Source of the DNA: Pedobacter sp. N36a
Lineage (GTDB): Bacteria; Bacteroidota; Bacteroidia; Sphingobacteriales; Sphingobacteriaceae
Assembly (NCBI RefSeq): GCF_014472395.1
Contig: NZ_JACSZW010000009.1
Location: 124,001 to 188,000 of the forward strand
Direction: 5' to 3'
DNA length: 64,000 nt
The position numbers and the translations under genes were made by a program. Every line of letters starts with the position of its first letter. Position 1 is the stretch's first letter. Of this stretch, positions 46,018 through 54,876 are shown piece after piece. The notes beneath the pieces are model-generated. The model did no database searches, was not told the origin of the DNA, and saw nothing but the letters and a program-made list of their open reading frames with translations.

Positions 46018-46077
46018 ATTTTTAAGAGTCTTTGTCGGCCTAAAAAGTTTACTTTAGAACCGCAAGAGGTTTTTTAG

Positions 46078-46113
46078 ATAAATGAGCTGATCGGATTTGA
46101 TCAGCTCATTTAT
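46078..46113. terminator. Bidirectional terminator
   Basis: A perfect 15-bp stem (ATAAATGAGCTGATC / GATCAGCTCATTTAT) with loop GGATTT. It separates the gldC operon on the plus strand from the DUF421 gene on the minus strand. Confidence 0.8.
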
Positions 46114-46127
46114 TTATACTTTTATTT

Positions 46128-46643
46128 TTAATTCAATCCTCCGAGCGCTTTTTGTTTTCTTTTACGCTTGTAATGGCTCTGCCTAAGTGTGTCTGTTCCG
46201 CTAATGATGCTGATGTTTCCATCCACTTCAAAAACAGCAAGCTTCACCTCCTTGAATTTCTCTACGCCGTGTTCCCGCATGGCTTCTCTCAATTCATCGT
46301 CGGTGATGTCAAGTTTAGCCAGTTTCTCAAAGTCCAGCTTGCCATTGTGGATCAGGATTTCCGGCTTCTCGGAAAGTAGGTTCCGAATTTTTTTATTGGT
46401 ATACATCAGCTTTTTCAGCGCGAAGTTGAGGGCAAAAAGTACAGCAGCAGCAACCAAGCCTCCCAATAAGCTGGTATTGTTGCCCACCATCGCATTTTGA
46501 ACGGCGTTACTGATCAGTAAAATCAATACGACATCGGTGGTGTTGAGCTGGGAAAGTTCCTTCTTTCCTGTTAAACGAATGGCAACCAGCATAAAAGCAT
46601 AAACGGCAAGACTTCTCAGAATAATATCCAGGTATTGGTTCAT
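46128..46643 (-). CDS. DUF421 (YetF-like) membrane protein
   Basis: 171 residues. Three N-terminal helices (about 8-25, 37-52, 60-76) with the signature RLTGKKELSQLNTTDVVLILLISNAVQNAMVG, then a cytoplasmic DUF421 domain (KPEILIHNGKL). Related YetF-type proteins in Bacillus are linked to spore and membrane functions, but the biochemical role is unknown. It lies 17 bases downstream of the methyltransferase gene. Confidence 0.85.
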   Translation of the reverse strand: MNQYLDIILRSLAVYAFMLVAIRLTGKKELSQLNTTDVVLILLISNAVQNAMVGNNTSLLGGLVAAAVLFALNFALKKLMYTNKKIRNLLSEKPEILIHNGKLDFEKLAKLDITDDELREAMREHGVEKFKEVKLAVFEVDGNISIISGTDTLRQSHYKRKRKQKALGGLN

Positions 46644-46660
46644 AGGTTTTAGGTCTTAGT

Positions 46661-47158
46661 TTAGAAATCAAGTGTCATTTGTCCTTTTTTGCTGATGGCC
46701 CTTTCATGGTCAAGCAGCCATTTTTTGCGCCATAAATCTTCGGCATAACCCACCAGTTTACCATTACTGCCGATCACTCTGTGACAAGGAATCACAATAG
46801 CCAGTTTATTTTTTCCATTCGCAGCAGCAATTGCACGAATCGCTAGTGCGTTGTTCTGCTGCTTGGAGAATTCCAGATAAGAACAGGTATCCCCATACTC
46901 GATGTTTTGTAAAGCGGTCCATACGCCCTGCTGGAAATTGGTTCCAGATTGTTTTAGCGGTAAGGTAAAAGCGGTTAATTTTCCTTCAAAATAGTCATTT
47001 ACCTGTGCCGCTGCAAGCTTGCTGTGCTCATTTTCCGAAAGACCCGCTGTGTCGCTTTCCTGAAAGGTAATCCTGCAAACCGAATCTTCATCGGCAAAGA
47101 CATAAAGTAACCCAATCGGACTTTGTAAAATACTGCAGTAAGTACTGGTCATAAGCAT
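46661..47158 (-). CDS. ogt: Methylated-DNA--protein-cysteine methyltransferase
   Basis: 165 residues. Suicide repair protein that removes methyl groups from O6-methylguanine in DNA. The acceptor motif is PCHRVIG (IVIPCHRVIGSNGKLVGY), after the helix-turn-helix GTNFQQGVWTALQNI. An in-frame extension to 47182 would begin inside the -7 box, so the start is 47158 (or the ATG at 47152). It is the first gene of a pair with the DUF421 gene. Confidence 0.92.
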   Translation of the reverse strand: MLMTSTYCSILQSPIGLLYVFADEDSVCRITFQESDTAGLSENEHSKLAAAQVNDYFEGKLTAFTLPLKQSGTNFQQGVWTALQNIEYGDTCSYLEFSKQQNNALAIRAIAAANGKNKLAIVIPCHRVIGSNGKLVGYAEDLWRKKWLLDHERAISKKGQMTLDF

Positions 47159-47179
47159 CTTTAAGTAATTTTTGCTATT

Positions 47180-47187
47180 CAAATGTA
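47180..47187 (-). promoter_or_regulatory. -7 box of the methyltransferase gene
   Basis: TACATTTG on the minus strand. It covers the first codons of the longest possible frame and so decides the start at 47158 or 47152. Confidence 0.5.
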
Positions 47188-47238
47188 TAAAATTTTAACG
47201 CTTTAGTTTTTTTTGTTAGTATTGCCCCGATATATAAA

Positions 47239-47583
47239 ATGGAAGCGCAAGAGTTTGTGGATATTGATGAGCTAGACTTCAACAGGAGTATGGCGAGGTG
47301 GGTGAAGAAGAACCCCCATATTATGCGTGCAATGACTGGACATCATTTGTTGATCTTATTGAACAAGGGCAACCTACGCATCAACCTGAATCATTTTAGT
47401 CCGGAATACCAGGACAAGTTTATTGACCATAATTTTGAACACTACTGCCTTAAATTTATAGACCGTTTAGATGAACCCATTGCCGGTTACCTAAACACCT
47501 GGAGGATTCCTCAATGTGGACTGCACTTTATTTTTCTTCTGAAAGGCAGGAGTTTTCAAAAGCACATTACCTATCAGCTTTAA
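47239..47583 (+). CDS. Hypothetical soluble protein
   Basis: 114 residues, no signal peptide or membrane helix. Mixed composition with HHLLILLNKGNLRINL and CGLHFIFLLKGR, suggesting an alpha/beta fold. No family recognised. It is divergent from the methyltransferase and 59 bases before ccmB, which has its own promoter box. Confidence 0.55.
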   Translation: MEAQEFVDIDELDFNRSMARWVKKNPHIMRAMTGHHLLILLNKGNLRINLNHFSPEYQDKFIDHNFEHYCLKFIDRLDEPIAGYLNTWRIPQCGLHFIFLLKGRSFQKHITYQL

Positions 47584-47627
47584 ATAAATAATCATCCTGC
47601 TCATTAGCAAATCGGAGGTTTAACAAT

Positions 47628-47635
47628 TATCTTTG
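47628..47635 (+). promoter_or_regulatory. -7 box of ccmB
   Basis: TATCTTTG, ending 7 bases before the ccmB ATG; short leader expected. Confidence 0.5.
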
Positions 47636-47642
47636 TGACCGG

Positions 47643-48302
47643 ATGAATTTAGCAGAACAGATCAAACATTTAATAAAAAAGGAATTACTGTTAGAATGGC
47701 GTTCCAAATACGCATTAAACGGCGTTCTTTTGTACGTGGTTTCTACGGTATTCGTTTGCTTTTTATCTTTTGTGAGTACAGATAAGGTCACCTTAAATGC
47801 CTTATTCTGGATCATCATGCTTTTCGCCTCGATCAATGCCGTCTCCAAAAGTTTTCTTCAGGAAAGTAGGGGCCGACAAGTTTATATTTACACTATTGCC
47901 AGTCCTTTGGCACTCATTATCTCCAAAACGATTTACAATGCTTTGTTAATGATGGTGCTAACCGTAATTGCCTTGGGCTTTTATATCCTGGTTTTTGATT
48001 TTGGTCCGGAGGATTTAGGCTTATATATGGTCGCCGCTTTATTAGGTAGTTTAAGCTTTTCCACGATTTTTACGATGGTTTCTGCCATTGCTTCCAAAGC
48101 TGGAAACGGAGGGATGCTGATGGCAATCCTGAGCTTTCCAATCATTATTCCGGTGCTGGTGGTACTGATTAAACTCACAAAAAATGCAATGGATGGCCTG
48201 GATCGCAGTGTAAGTTTGGACGAAATTGGCTTGTTGCTCATCATCAATGCCTTGGTGATGTCGGTATCCGTCTTGTTATTCCCTTACCTCTGGAGAGATT
48301 AA
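47643..48302 (+). CDS. ccmB: Heme exporter subunit CcmB
   Basis: 219 residues, six membrane helices. Permease of the CcmAB ABC complex, which releases holo-CcmE during cytochrome c maturation. Landmarks: KKELLLEWRSKYALNGVLLYV, SFLQESRGRQ, and IASKAGNGGMLMAILSFPIIIPVL. ccmA is not adjacent. ccmC follows after 142 bases with its own -7 box. Confidence 0.9.
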   Translation: MNLAEQIKHLIKKELLLEWRSKYALNGVLLYVVSTVFVCFLSFVSTDKVTLNALFWIIMLFASINAVSKSFLQESRGRQVYIYTIASPLALIISKTIYNALLMMVLTVIALGFYILVFDFGPEDLGLYMVAALLGSLSFSTIFTMVSAIASKAGNGGMLMAILSFPIIIPVLVVLIKLTKNAMDGLDRSVSLDEIGLLLIINALVMSVSVLLFPYLWRD

Positions 48303-48404
48303 ATTTTCGTAAGCACTGCGTCATTTACTTACTTTACTAAGAAATAACCGTCATTTATAGGCTGTGTTATCACAAAGTTATAGCGGAGTAGAGAAATTTC
48401 TCGC

Positions 48405-48412
48405 TACATTTG
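48405..48412 (+). promoter_or_regulatory. -7 box of ccmC
   Basis: TACATTTG, 32 bases before the ccmC ATG. Confidence 0.45.
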
Positions 48413-48444
48413 CCGATTAACAGCATAAAAACGATCAAATTTTA

Positions 48445-49113
48445 ATGTCAATGTATAAGAACTGGTGGAAAGTATTAGGCGCAATATTGGTGATTTATTC
48501 AACCGTTGCAGGTTTTCTAATGAAAACTCCTGAATTACCAATTATTCGGGAGAGTATCAGAAACCTTTATTTTCATGTGCCAATGTGGTTTAGTATGATC
48601 ATATTGTTTAGTATTTCCGTTTTTTACAGCATCAAATCCCTGAGAAGTAACGATCCTGCGGATGATATTAAAGCCGTAGAAAGTGTGAATGCAGGAGTGA
48701 TATTCGGTCTTTTAGGGATCGTAACCGGTGCCATCTGGGCTAAATTTACCTGGGGACAAGCCTGGAGCTTCGACGTAAAACAAAACTTTGCCGCCATTGC
48801 GATCTTACTTTACTTCGCCTATCTCGTGCTTCGCAATGCCATTGATGAAGAACAAAGGAGAGCAAAGATTTCCGCGATTTACAATATTTTTGCCTTCCCG
48901 ATCATGGTGGTTTTACTATTTGTATTGCCACGTTTATCGGATTCCCTGCATCCAGGAAATGGGGGGAACCCAGGCTTTAATGCTTACGATCTGGATAGCC
49001 GCATGAGAATGGTGTTTTACCCGGCTTGTTTAGGCTGGATTCTGATTGGCTGCTGGATTTACAACCTCCTTTACAGACTTCGCGATTTAGAAAGAAATAA
49101 ATTATCAAAATAA
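48445..49113 (+). CDS. ccmC: Heme exporter/heme-handling protein CcmC
   Basis: 222 residues with six helices. It loads heme onto CcmE. The heme-handling tryptophan-rich loop is WGQAWSFDVKQNF (variant of WxWD), with flanking axial histidines in YFHVPMW and SLHPGNG. It is followed by the ccmD-like gene (44 bases). The WxWD motif is more diverged than in CcmF of the same cluster. Confidence 0.9.
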   Translation: MSMYKNWWKVLGAILVIYSTVAGFLMKTPELPIIRESIRNLYFHVPMWFSMIILFSISVFYSIKSLRSNDPADDIKAVESVNAGVIFGLLGIVTGAIWAKFTWGQAWSFDVKQNFAAIAILLYFAYLVLRNAIDEEQRRAKISAIYNIFAFPIMVVLLFVLPRLSDSLHPGNGGNPGFNAYDLDSRMRMVFYPACLGWILIGCWIYNLLYRLRDLERNKLSK

Positions 49114-49157
49114 TTCAGGGTTATTCGATAGCCTTATAGTCCTCAAATGATATACTC

Positions 49158-49361
49158 ATGAAAAAATTTACAGTTACCTTTTTAATGTTCTTATCGACGC
49201 TGCAATTGTTCGCACAAGGATCTGGTTCTACCATTACCGACAGCCTTTATGCGTCTGATAAAATTTACGTTGTAGTCGCTTGTGTCCTGTTAATTCTCCT
49301 TGGCTTGCTTTTCTTTCTGTTTACAATAGAAAAAAGATTAAAAAAGTTAGAAAAAAAATAA
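49158..49361 (+). CDS. CcmD-like small membrane protein
   Basis: 67 residues. Signal-like N-terminus (QLFAQG), then one helix (about 37-56) and a basic tail FTIEKRLKKLEKK. Size, position right after ccmC and the single helix with charged coil fit the CcmD-alternative family of Bacteroidota, which helps release holo-CcmE. A terminator follows about 80 bases after the stop. Confidence 0.75.
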   Translation: MKKFTVTFLMFLSTLQLFAQGSGSTITDSLYASDKIYVVVACVLLILLGLLFFLFTIEKRLKKLEKK

Positions 49362-49444
49362 TTGGCGAAAAGCTAATTTTAAATCGTTTAAGCCCTGTTT
49401 TGGCGCTTGTTTTGATGTAGTGTGTGCCTTACACTAAGTGAATT

Positions 49445-49462
49445 ACCATTTGCATAAATGGT
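49445..49462 (+). terminator. Terminator after the ccmBCD genes
   Basis: ACCATTT-GCAT-AAATGGT with a run of seven more T. Short but A/T-closed stem with a strong T-tail. Confidence 0.65.
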
Positions 49463-49470
49463 TTTTTTTA

Positions 49471-49484
49471 CTGCAATTTTGCAG
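49471..49484 (+). promoter_or_regulatory. Small palindrome before glutamate dehydrogenase
   Basis: CTGCAA-TT-TTGCAG, a perfect 6-bp inverted repeat 45 bases upstream of the dehydrogenase ATG and directly after the terminator. A possible operator; no known regulator is matched. Confidence 0.3.
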
Positions 49485-49528
49485 GTAATTAGTATAAGAA
49501 CTTATATTCAATTCATAAAAAACAAAGA

Positions 49529-50950
49529 ATGGCTAATACAGCAAACGAGACAAATTTTTTTGCAGATGTATGCAAAAATTTTGACAGTGCCGCGCAATTT
49601 ACTTCTCATCCAGAAGGTCTGCTCACCCAAATCAAAGCTTGTAACAGTGTGTATCGTTTTCAATTCCCTATCCGTAGAGGAAATGGTTTTGAAGTAATCG
49701 ATGCATGGCGCGTTGAACATTCTCATCACATGAGTCCTACTAAAGGTGGTATTCGTTACAGTGAAATGGTAAACGAGGATGAAGTGATGGCCTTAGCTGC
49801 ATTAATGACGTACAAATGTGCGATTGTAAATGTGCCTTTCGGTGGTGCTAAAGGTGGGATCAAAATCACCCCTAAAAACTATACCGTAGGAGAGCTGGAA
49901 AACATCACCCGTCGTTATACGACAGAATTAATCAAAAAGAACTTTATTGGTCCTGGTATTGACGTTCCTGCTCCGGATTACGGATCAGGTGAGCGTGAAA
50001 TGAGCTGGATCGCAGATACTTATATGACCATGAACCCAGGTCAGTTAGACGCTTTGGGTTGTGTTACCGGAAAGCCGATCGCTTTACACGGAATCCGTGG
50101 ACGTAAAGAAGCCACCGGCCGTGGTGTAGCTTACGCCATCAGAGAATGTGTAACAGTAGCAGAAGATATGGCTAAAATCGGTTTTAAAGCTGGTTTAGGT
50201 GATAAACGCGTGATCGTTCAAGGTTTAGGAAACGTAGGTTACCACTCGGCTAAGTTTTTAGCGGAATTTGGTGCAACTATCGTTGGTCTTTGCGAATTCG
50301 AAGGAGCCATCTATAATGAAAACGGATTGAACATTGATGAAGTGTTTGCCCACCGTAAATTAACCGGATCTATCTTAGGTTTCCCAGGCGCTAAAGAGTT
50401 TAAAAACTCAATGGAGGGTTTAGAGCAGCCATGTGATATCCTGGTTCCTGCAGCATTGGAAAATGTGATCACTTCAGACAATATCAGAAACATCCAGGCG
50501 AAAATCATTGCGGAAGGTGCAAATGGTCCTTGTACTCCTGAAGCTGAAGCCATCTTCACTGAAATGGGCGGTATCATCATTCCTGATATGTACTGTAATG
50601 CGGGTGGGGTAACCGTATCTTACTTTGAGTGGTTGAAAAACCTTTCTCACGTAGCGTTTGGCCGTATGGAAAACCGTTATGCAGAAAACTCAAACAGAAA
50701 TCTGATCAATACTTTAGAAAGCTTAACCGGTAAAAGTATTCCTGCAGAACACCGTCTAATGATCGTTAAAGGAGCTTCAGAATTGGAATTAGTGAATTCT
50801 GGTTTAGAGGATACGATGATCCACTCTTACCATGAAATTAGAGAAACGTTAATGAGCAAACCAGGTATCCAGACTTTAAGAACGGCTGCTTTTGTAGGCT
50901 CAATTGATAAGATTGCCATTTCATATATGAATTTAGGTATTTGGCCATAG
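49529..50950 (+). CDS. Glutamate dehydrogenase family protein
   Basis: 473 residues. Glu/Leu/Phe/Val dehydrogenase fold: substrate-binding K72 in SPTKGGIRYS, catalytic K108 in PFGGAKGG, and the nucleotide-binding VQGLGNVGYHSA. It interconverts glutamate and 2-oxoglutarate plus ammonia; NAD versus NADP cannot be decided here. It is an insertion between ccmD and ccmE, flanked by terminators, so it is transcribed alone. Confidence 0.92.
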   Translation: MANTANETNFFADVCKNFDSAAQFTSHPEGLLTQIKACNSVYRFQFPIRRGNGFEVIDAWRVEHSHHMSPTKGGIRYSEMVNEDEVMALAALMTYKCAIVNVPFGGAKGGIKITPKNYTVGELENITRRYTTELIKKNFIGPGIDVPAPDYGSGEREMSWIADTYMTMNPGQLDALGCVTGKPIALHGIRGRKEATGRGVAYAIRECVTVAEDMAKIGFKAGLGDKRVIVQGLGNVGYHSAKFLAEFGATIVGLCEFEGAIYNENGLNIDEVFAHRKLTGSILGFPGAKEFKNSMEGLEQPCDILVPAALENVITSDNIRNIQAKIIAEGANGPCTPEAEAIFTEMGGIIIPDMYCNAGGVTVSYFEWLKNLSHVAFGRMENRYAENSNRNLINTLESLTGKSIPAEHRLMIVKGASELELVNSGLEDTMIHSYHEIRETLMSKPGIQTLRTAAFVGSIDKIAISYMNLGIWP

Positions 50951-50983
50951 GTAATGTCGGTTCGAGGTTTATCATTAAAAAGA

Positions 50984-51001
50984 GGCGGGATTTATCCCGC
51001 C
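50984..51001 (+). terminator. Rho-independent terminator of the dehydrogenase
   Basis: GGCGGGA-TTTA-TCCCGCC followed by TATTTTTTTTG. Confidence 0.88.
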
Positions 51002-51094
51002 TATTTTTTTTGTTATTTTTTGGTCGCACTTTATAAATTGCAACATCTTTTTTTAGCTGATTCCCGTATATTGTAAGAATGGAGGGCTAAATAG

Positions 51095-51763
51095 ATGAAG
51101 ATATGGAGTTTTGCAGCTTTAATGGTTTTAGGCTTATGGACAGGCTGTTCGGAGGATAAAAACCTGCAGCACCTGGAAAGTAAAAATGGCTTTGCAGTGA
51201 TCAGTCAGCCGGCAGCGAATGAAAAACTGGCTACTTTTGCAGGTGGCTGTTTTTGGGCTACCCAGGAAGCCATGCTGGAGTTAAAAGGAGTTCATAAAGT
51301 GATCAGCGGTTATGCTGGTGGCAGCATGGAAAACCCAAACTATCAACAGGTGCAAACTCAAAATACCGGTTATGCAGAGGCCGTACAAGTCTATTATGAT
51401 CCTTCCATCATTTCTTTTGAAGCCCTTTGCAGGGCTTTCTTTTATGCCCATGATCCAACTCAGGTAGATGGACAAGGCGCAGATATCGGTACTGAATACC
51501 GGTCGATTGCCTTTTTCCGATCTCCGGAAGAATACCACACCATTTCCCGCCTTATTCATCAGCTGGAAAACCATGAGCTTAAAGGACAGACCATCGCTAC
51601 AGAAATCCTTCCATTCAAGGTCATTTATCCCGCGGAAACGGAACATCAGGATTACTATCCTCAGCATCTCTGGGATTCCTATATCAAAAAGGTTTCGATG
51701 CCAAAGGTGATGAAACTGAGGGCGAAAATGCCGGAATTCATCAAACCACAGTACCTGGATTAG
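51095..51763 (+). CDS. msrA: Peptide methionine sulfoxide reductase MsrA, lipoprotein form
   Basis: 222 residues. Lipobox LWTGC puts the lipid on C18, so it is membrane-anchored outside the cytoplasm. Catalytic motif GGCFWATQE has C52; GYAGG, NPNYQQV and the substrate-site HDPTQVDGQGADIGTEYRS follow. It reduces methionine-S-sulfoxide in envelope proteins. The C-terminal resolving cysteine common in secreted MsrA is not obvious. It is placed between the dehydrogenase and ccmE. Confidence 0.9.
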   Translation: MKIWSFAALMVLGLWTGCSEDKNLQHLESKNGFAVISQPAANEKLATFAGGCFWATQEAMLELKGVHKVISGYAGGSMENPNYQQVQTQNTGYAEAVQVYYDPSIISFEALCRAFFYAHDPTQVDGQGADIGTEYRSIAFFRSPEEYHTISRLIHQLENHELKGQTIATEILPFKVIYPAETEHQDYYPQHLWDSYIKKVSMPKVMKLRAKMPEFIKPQYLD

Positions 51764-51886
51764 CCAGAAAATTTTCTTTTTCGATCATTGTTCCTTGAAT
51801 TGCGTTGTTTTTGTCAGAGAACTATCAATAAATCGTCATCAAAGTGAATTGCAGGGCTCTAAAAGATTTTAGGTAACTATATTTTT

Positions 51887-51894
51887 TATCTTTG
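51887..51894 (+). promoter_or_regulatory. -7 box of ccmE-ccmF
   Basis: TATCTTTG, 26 bases before the ccmE ATG. Confidence 0.5.
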
Positions 51895-51920
51895 TCTTAT
51901 TCTAAAATTTTATTAGCATC

Positions 51921-52331
51921 ATGAGAAAAAGTGCAATTATTGGTTTAATCACAATAGCGATCTGCGTAGGGTTCTTAATTAGTTTAAATGCCGGTACCAG
52001 CAACTATTCTACCTTTACTGAAGCTGCCAAAGATTCCAGGGAATTCCATGTGATGGGATTCTGGGAAAAAGAGAAAGGCATGTACTATGATGCTCAAAAA
52101 GATGCCAATCATTTCGCTTTCTTTATGAAAGATGAAAAAGGTGAAGTGAATAAAGTGGTTTACAATGGCAGCAAGCCACAAGACTTTGAACGTTCAGAAA
52201 AATTAGTTTTAATTGGTAAAATGAAAGATGGTACCTTTTATGCTTCAAAAATATTAATGAAATGTCCTTCTAAATACAACAATGATCTGGTGGAGATAAA
52301 AGAGGACGGTCAAGTCATAAAATACAACTAA
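51921..52331 (+). CDS. ccmE: Heme chaperone CcmE, Cys-type
   Basis: 136 residues. N-terminal signal anchor (5-22) then an OB-fold (EFHVMGFW.., VVYNG..PQDF, LVLIGKM). The classical heme-binding HxxxY is replaced by C115-PSK-Y119 (CxxxY), the form described in system I* variants in which heme is held by a cysteine. Heme transfer to cytochrome c would follow via CcmF. It ends 5 bases before ccmF, so the two are coupled. Confidence 0.87.
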   Translation: MRKSAIIGLITIAICVGFLISLNAGTSNYSTFTEAAKDSREFHVMGFWEKEKGMYYDAQKDANHFAFFMKDEKGEVNKVVYNGSKPQDFERSEKLVLIGKMKDGTFYASKILMKCPSKYNNDLVEIKEDGQVIKYN

Positions 52332-52336
52332 TCTTA

Positions 52337-54805
52337 ATGGATATACAATTTTTTGGAGAAAACCTCCTGCCCGGTAAAATCGGCCAATTCTTTATTGTTT
52401 TAGCATTTGCTGCTTCACTACTTTCTACGATAGCTTACTTTTTTGCGACTAAGAATAAAGACCTTGGAGATCGATCATGGACACGCATAGGTCGGGTTTC
52501 CTTTCTAATCAACTGGGTAAGTATCCTGGGAATTGGAGTTACTTTATTTTATTTGATTTTAAATCACAACAACGAATATTACTACGTTTATTCGCACTCA
52601 TCCAAAGAACTTCCAGTTTATTACATCGTTTCTGCTTTCTGGGAAGGGCAGGAGGGGAGTTTCTGGCTATGGGCTTTCTGGCAATCTCTGCTGGGCGGTA
52701 TCCTGATGTGGAGAGCGAAATCATGGGAAAATGGCGTGATGACCATCGTTGCCTTTTCACAGGTTTTCTTAACCTCTATGCTATTGGGGGTACAGATTTT
52801 CGGAGAGAGAATCGGTAGTTCTCCTTTCATCCTGCTCAGGGAAGCGGTGAACCTGAAAGATATGGCACCGGTTGTATTTGCCGATCCTGAGAACTTTAAA
52901 AACTATTTGAAATTTATTACTGATGGTAGAGGATTAAACCCATTACTGCAGAACTATTGGATGGTAATTCACCCACCAACGCTGTTTCTGGGGTTTGCCA
53001 GTATGGTGGTTCCTTTCGCTTACGCGGTGACTGGTTTATGGCAGAAGAAATATAAAGAATGGGTTAAACCAGCAATGCCTTGGGCTTTATTTGCGGTAAT
53101 GATTTTGGGAACGGGGATTATCATGGGCTCTTTCTGGGCGTATGAAGCACTGAACTTCGGTGGCTTCTGGGCATGGGATCCAGTAGAAAACGCGTCCATC
53201 ATTCCTTGGTTAACCCTGATTGCAGGAGTACACGTCATGATCGCTTTTAAAAATACGGGTCACTCGTTCTTTACGGCAATTATTTTAATCATCATTAGTT
53301 TTGTATTGGTACTTTATGCTTCTTTCTTAACCAGAAGCGGTATCCTTGGCGAAACTTCAGTACACTCTTTTACAGATCTTGGGATGTTCGGTCACCTGAT
53401 CTTATACAATGTGGTTTTCCTAACCATTCCAGTGGTGTTATTGATCATCAGATGGAAGGAATTACCAATTACCAATAAAGATGAAGAAACTTATTCCAGA
53501 GAATTCTGGATGTTTATCGGTGCTTTAGTGATTACAGTAGCCTGTATTCAGGTGATTTTTTCTACTTCCGTACCGGTATTCAATGCGGCTTTCGGAACAA
53601 AATTTGCCCCTCCAATTGATGCGATTAAGTATTACAACCAATGGCAGGCACCTTTCGCCATCCTGGTTACTGTGATCTCAGGTTTTTCGCAGTTCATGAA
53701 ATACAAGAGAACGGACATCCGTAAATTCTATAGCAGCTTAATCGCTTCCATTGTTTTTGCTATTGTCATCACTGCAGGTTTTGTTTACCTGACCAATATC
53801 TACACCAATTTAATGTACATCCTGCTTACTTTTAGCTGTGTATTTGCCATTCTTGCGAATGCAAGGGTACTCGCACAGGGACTGGGTGGAAAACGTAAAT
53901 TGGTAGGTGCTGCTGTCGCACACATGGGGTTTGCCTTATTGCTGATCGGCGCTTTAGTTGCTGCTGCCACCAATAAGCCGATCTCTATCAACACCACAAA
54001 CTTCATCCCGGTGAAGGATTTTGAGAAAGCAGAAAAACCTGGTGAAAACATTGTATTGTACAAAAATGAGCCAAAGAAAATGGGCAGGTACACGGTAACT
54101 TATACCAGAGATACGACCATTGCACCAAATACCATTTATACACTGAACTTTAAGGTATATGATGAGAAAACCGGTAAGCTGAAAGAAGACTTTGAATTGA
54201 ACCCGCATGTTCAGGCGAATGAGAAAATGGGATTGATTGCTTCTCCGGATACCAAACACTACTTTACTTATGATGTGTATACCCACATTACCAGTGCTCC
54301 AGATAAAAAGGCAATGCATGAAGATCATGAAGGACACAGTGCGGAGGAAAATTATAAAGCGCCTAGAATTGTGAACGTGAAAGCAGGTGATACTTTACAC
54401 ACCAGCAGCGGCATCATTACCATCAAATCACTGAACAATAAACCAGAAGCGAAAAGCCTGGTATTGGCAGAAAATGACCTTGCTGTAGGTTTGCCGCTGG
54501 AAGTAGAAGTGAATGGTAAAGTGTATAAAACAGAGCCTATTTTCCTGGTAAAAGGAAACAATACCTTTGATTTTGCCCGTAATATTGATGAGCTTGGATT
54601 GAGGTTCAGGTTTACTAAAGTGCTTCCTGATTTAGGAAAAGTAGAACTGCAGGTTTTCGAAAAACCTCAGCAAGCAAAGGATTGGGTGGTGTTTAAATCT
54701 ATTGAATTCCCTTACATCAATTTATATTGGGCAGGTACAATAGTCATGGTGATCGGATTTTTACTGTCGATCATCAGGAGACAAAAAGAAGCTAAAGTAG
54801 TTTAA
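52337..54805 (+). CDS. ccmF: Cytochrome c heme lyase subunit CcmF
   Basis: 822 residues with about 14-15 helices. The tryptophan-rich heme motif FGGFWAWDPVENASIIPWL and the conserved histidines around WMVIHPPTLFLG are present. The C-terminal soluble region (about 560-780, with a His-rich patch MHEDHEGHSAEE) is longer than in most proteobacterial CcmF. It attaches heme to the CxxCH sites of cytochromes c. ccmG and ccmH homologues are absent from the window. Confidence 0.92.
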   Translation: MDIQFFGENLLPGKIGQFFIVLAFAASLLSTIAYFFATKNKDLGDRSWTRIGRVSFLINWVSILGIGVTLFYLILNHNNEYYYVYSHSSKELPVYYIVSAFWEGQEGSFWLWAFWQSLLGGILMWRAKSWENGVMTIVAFSQVFLTSMLLGVQIFGERIGSSPFILLREAVNLKDMAPVVFADPENFKNYLKFITDGRGLNPLLQNYWMVIHPPTLFLGFASMVVPFAYAVTGLWQKKYKEWVKPAMPWALFAVMILGTGIIMGSFWAYEALNFGGFWAWDPVENASIIPWLTLIAGVHVMIAFKNTGHSFFTAIILIIISFVLVLYASFLTRSGILGETSVHSFTDLGMFGHLILYNVVFLTIPVVLLIIRWKELPITNKDEETYSREFWMFIGALVITVACIQVIFSTSVPVFNAAFGTKFAPPIDAIKYYNQWQAPFAILVTVISGFSQFMKYKRTDIRKFYSSLIASIVFAIVITAGFVYLTNIYTNLMYILLTFSCVFAILANARVLAQGLGGKRKLVGAAVAHMGFALLLIGALVAAATNKPISINTTNFIPVKDFEKAEKPGENIVLYKNEPKKMGRYTVTYTRDTTIAPNTIYTLNFKVYDEKTGKLKEDFELNPHVQANEKMGLIASPDTKHYFTYDVYTHITSAPDKKAMHEDHEGHSAEENYKAPRIVNVKAGDTLHTSSGIITIKSLNNKPEAKSLVLAENDLAVGLPLEVEVNGKVYKTEPIFLVKGNNTFDFARNIDELGLRFRFTKVLPDLGKVELQVFEKPQQAKDWVVFKSIEFPYINLYWAGTIVMVIGFLLSIIRRQKEAKVV

Positions 54806-54814
54806 TTATATACG

Positions 54815-54858
54815 GCCTGAGCTTTCCTGATGATTAGATTCGTCTGGCGAGCTCAGGC
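54815..54858 (+). terminator. Terminator after ccmF
   Basis: GCCTGAGCT (54815-54823) and AGCTCAGGC (54850-54858), a perfect 9-bp stem with a 26-base loop, followed by TTTTG. Confidence 0.55.
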
Positions 54859-54876
54859 TTTTGTTACAGCTTAAAA

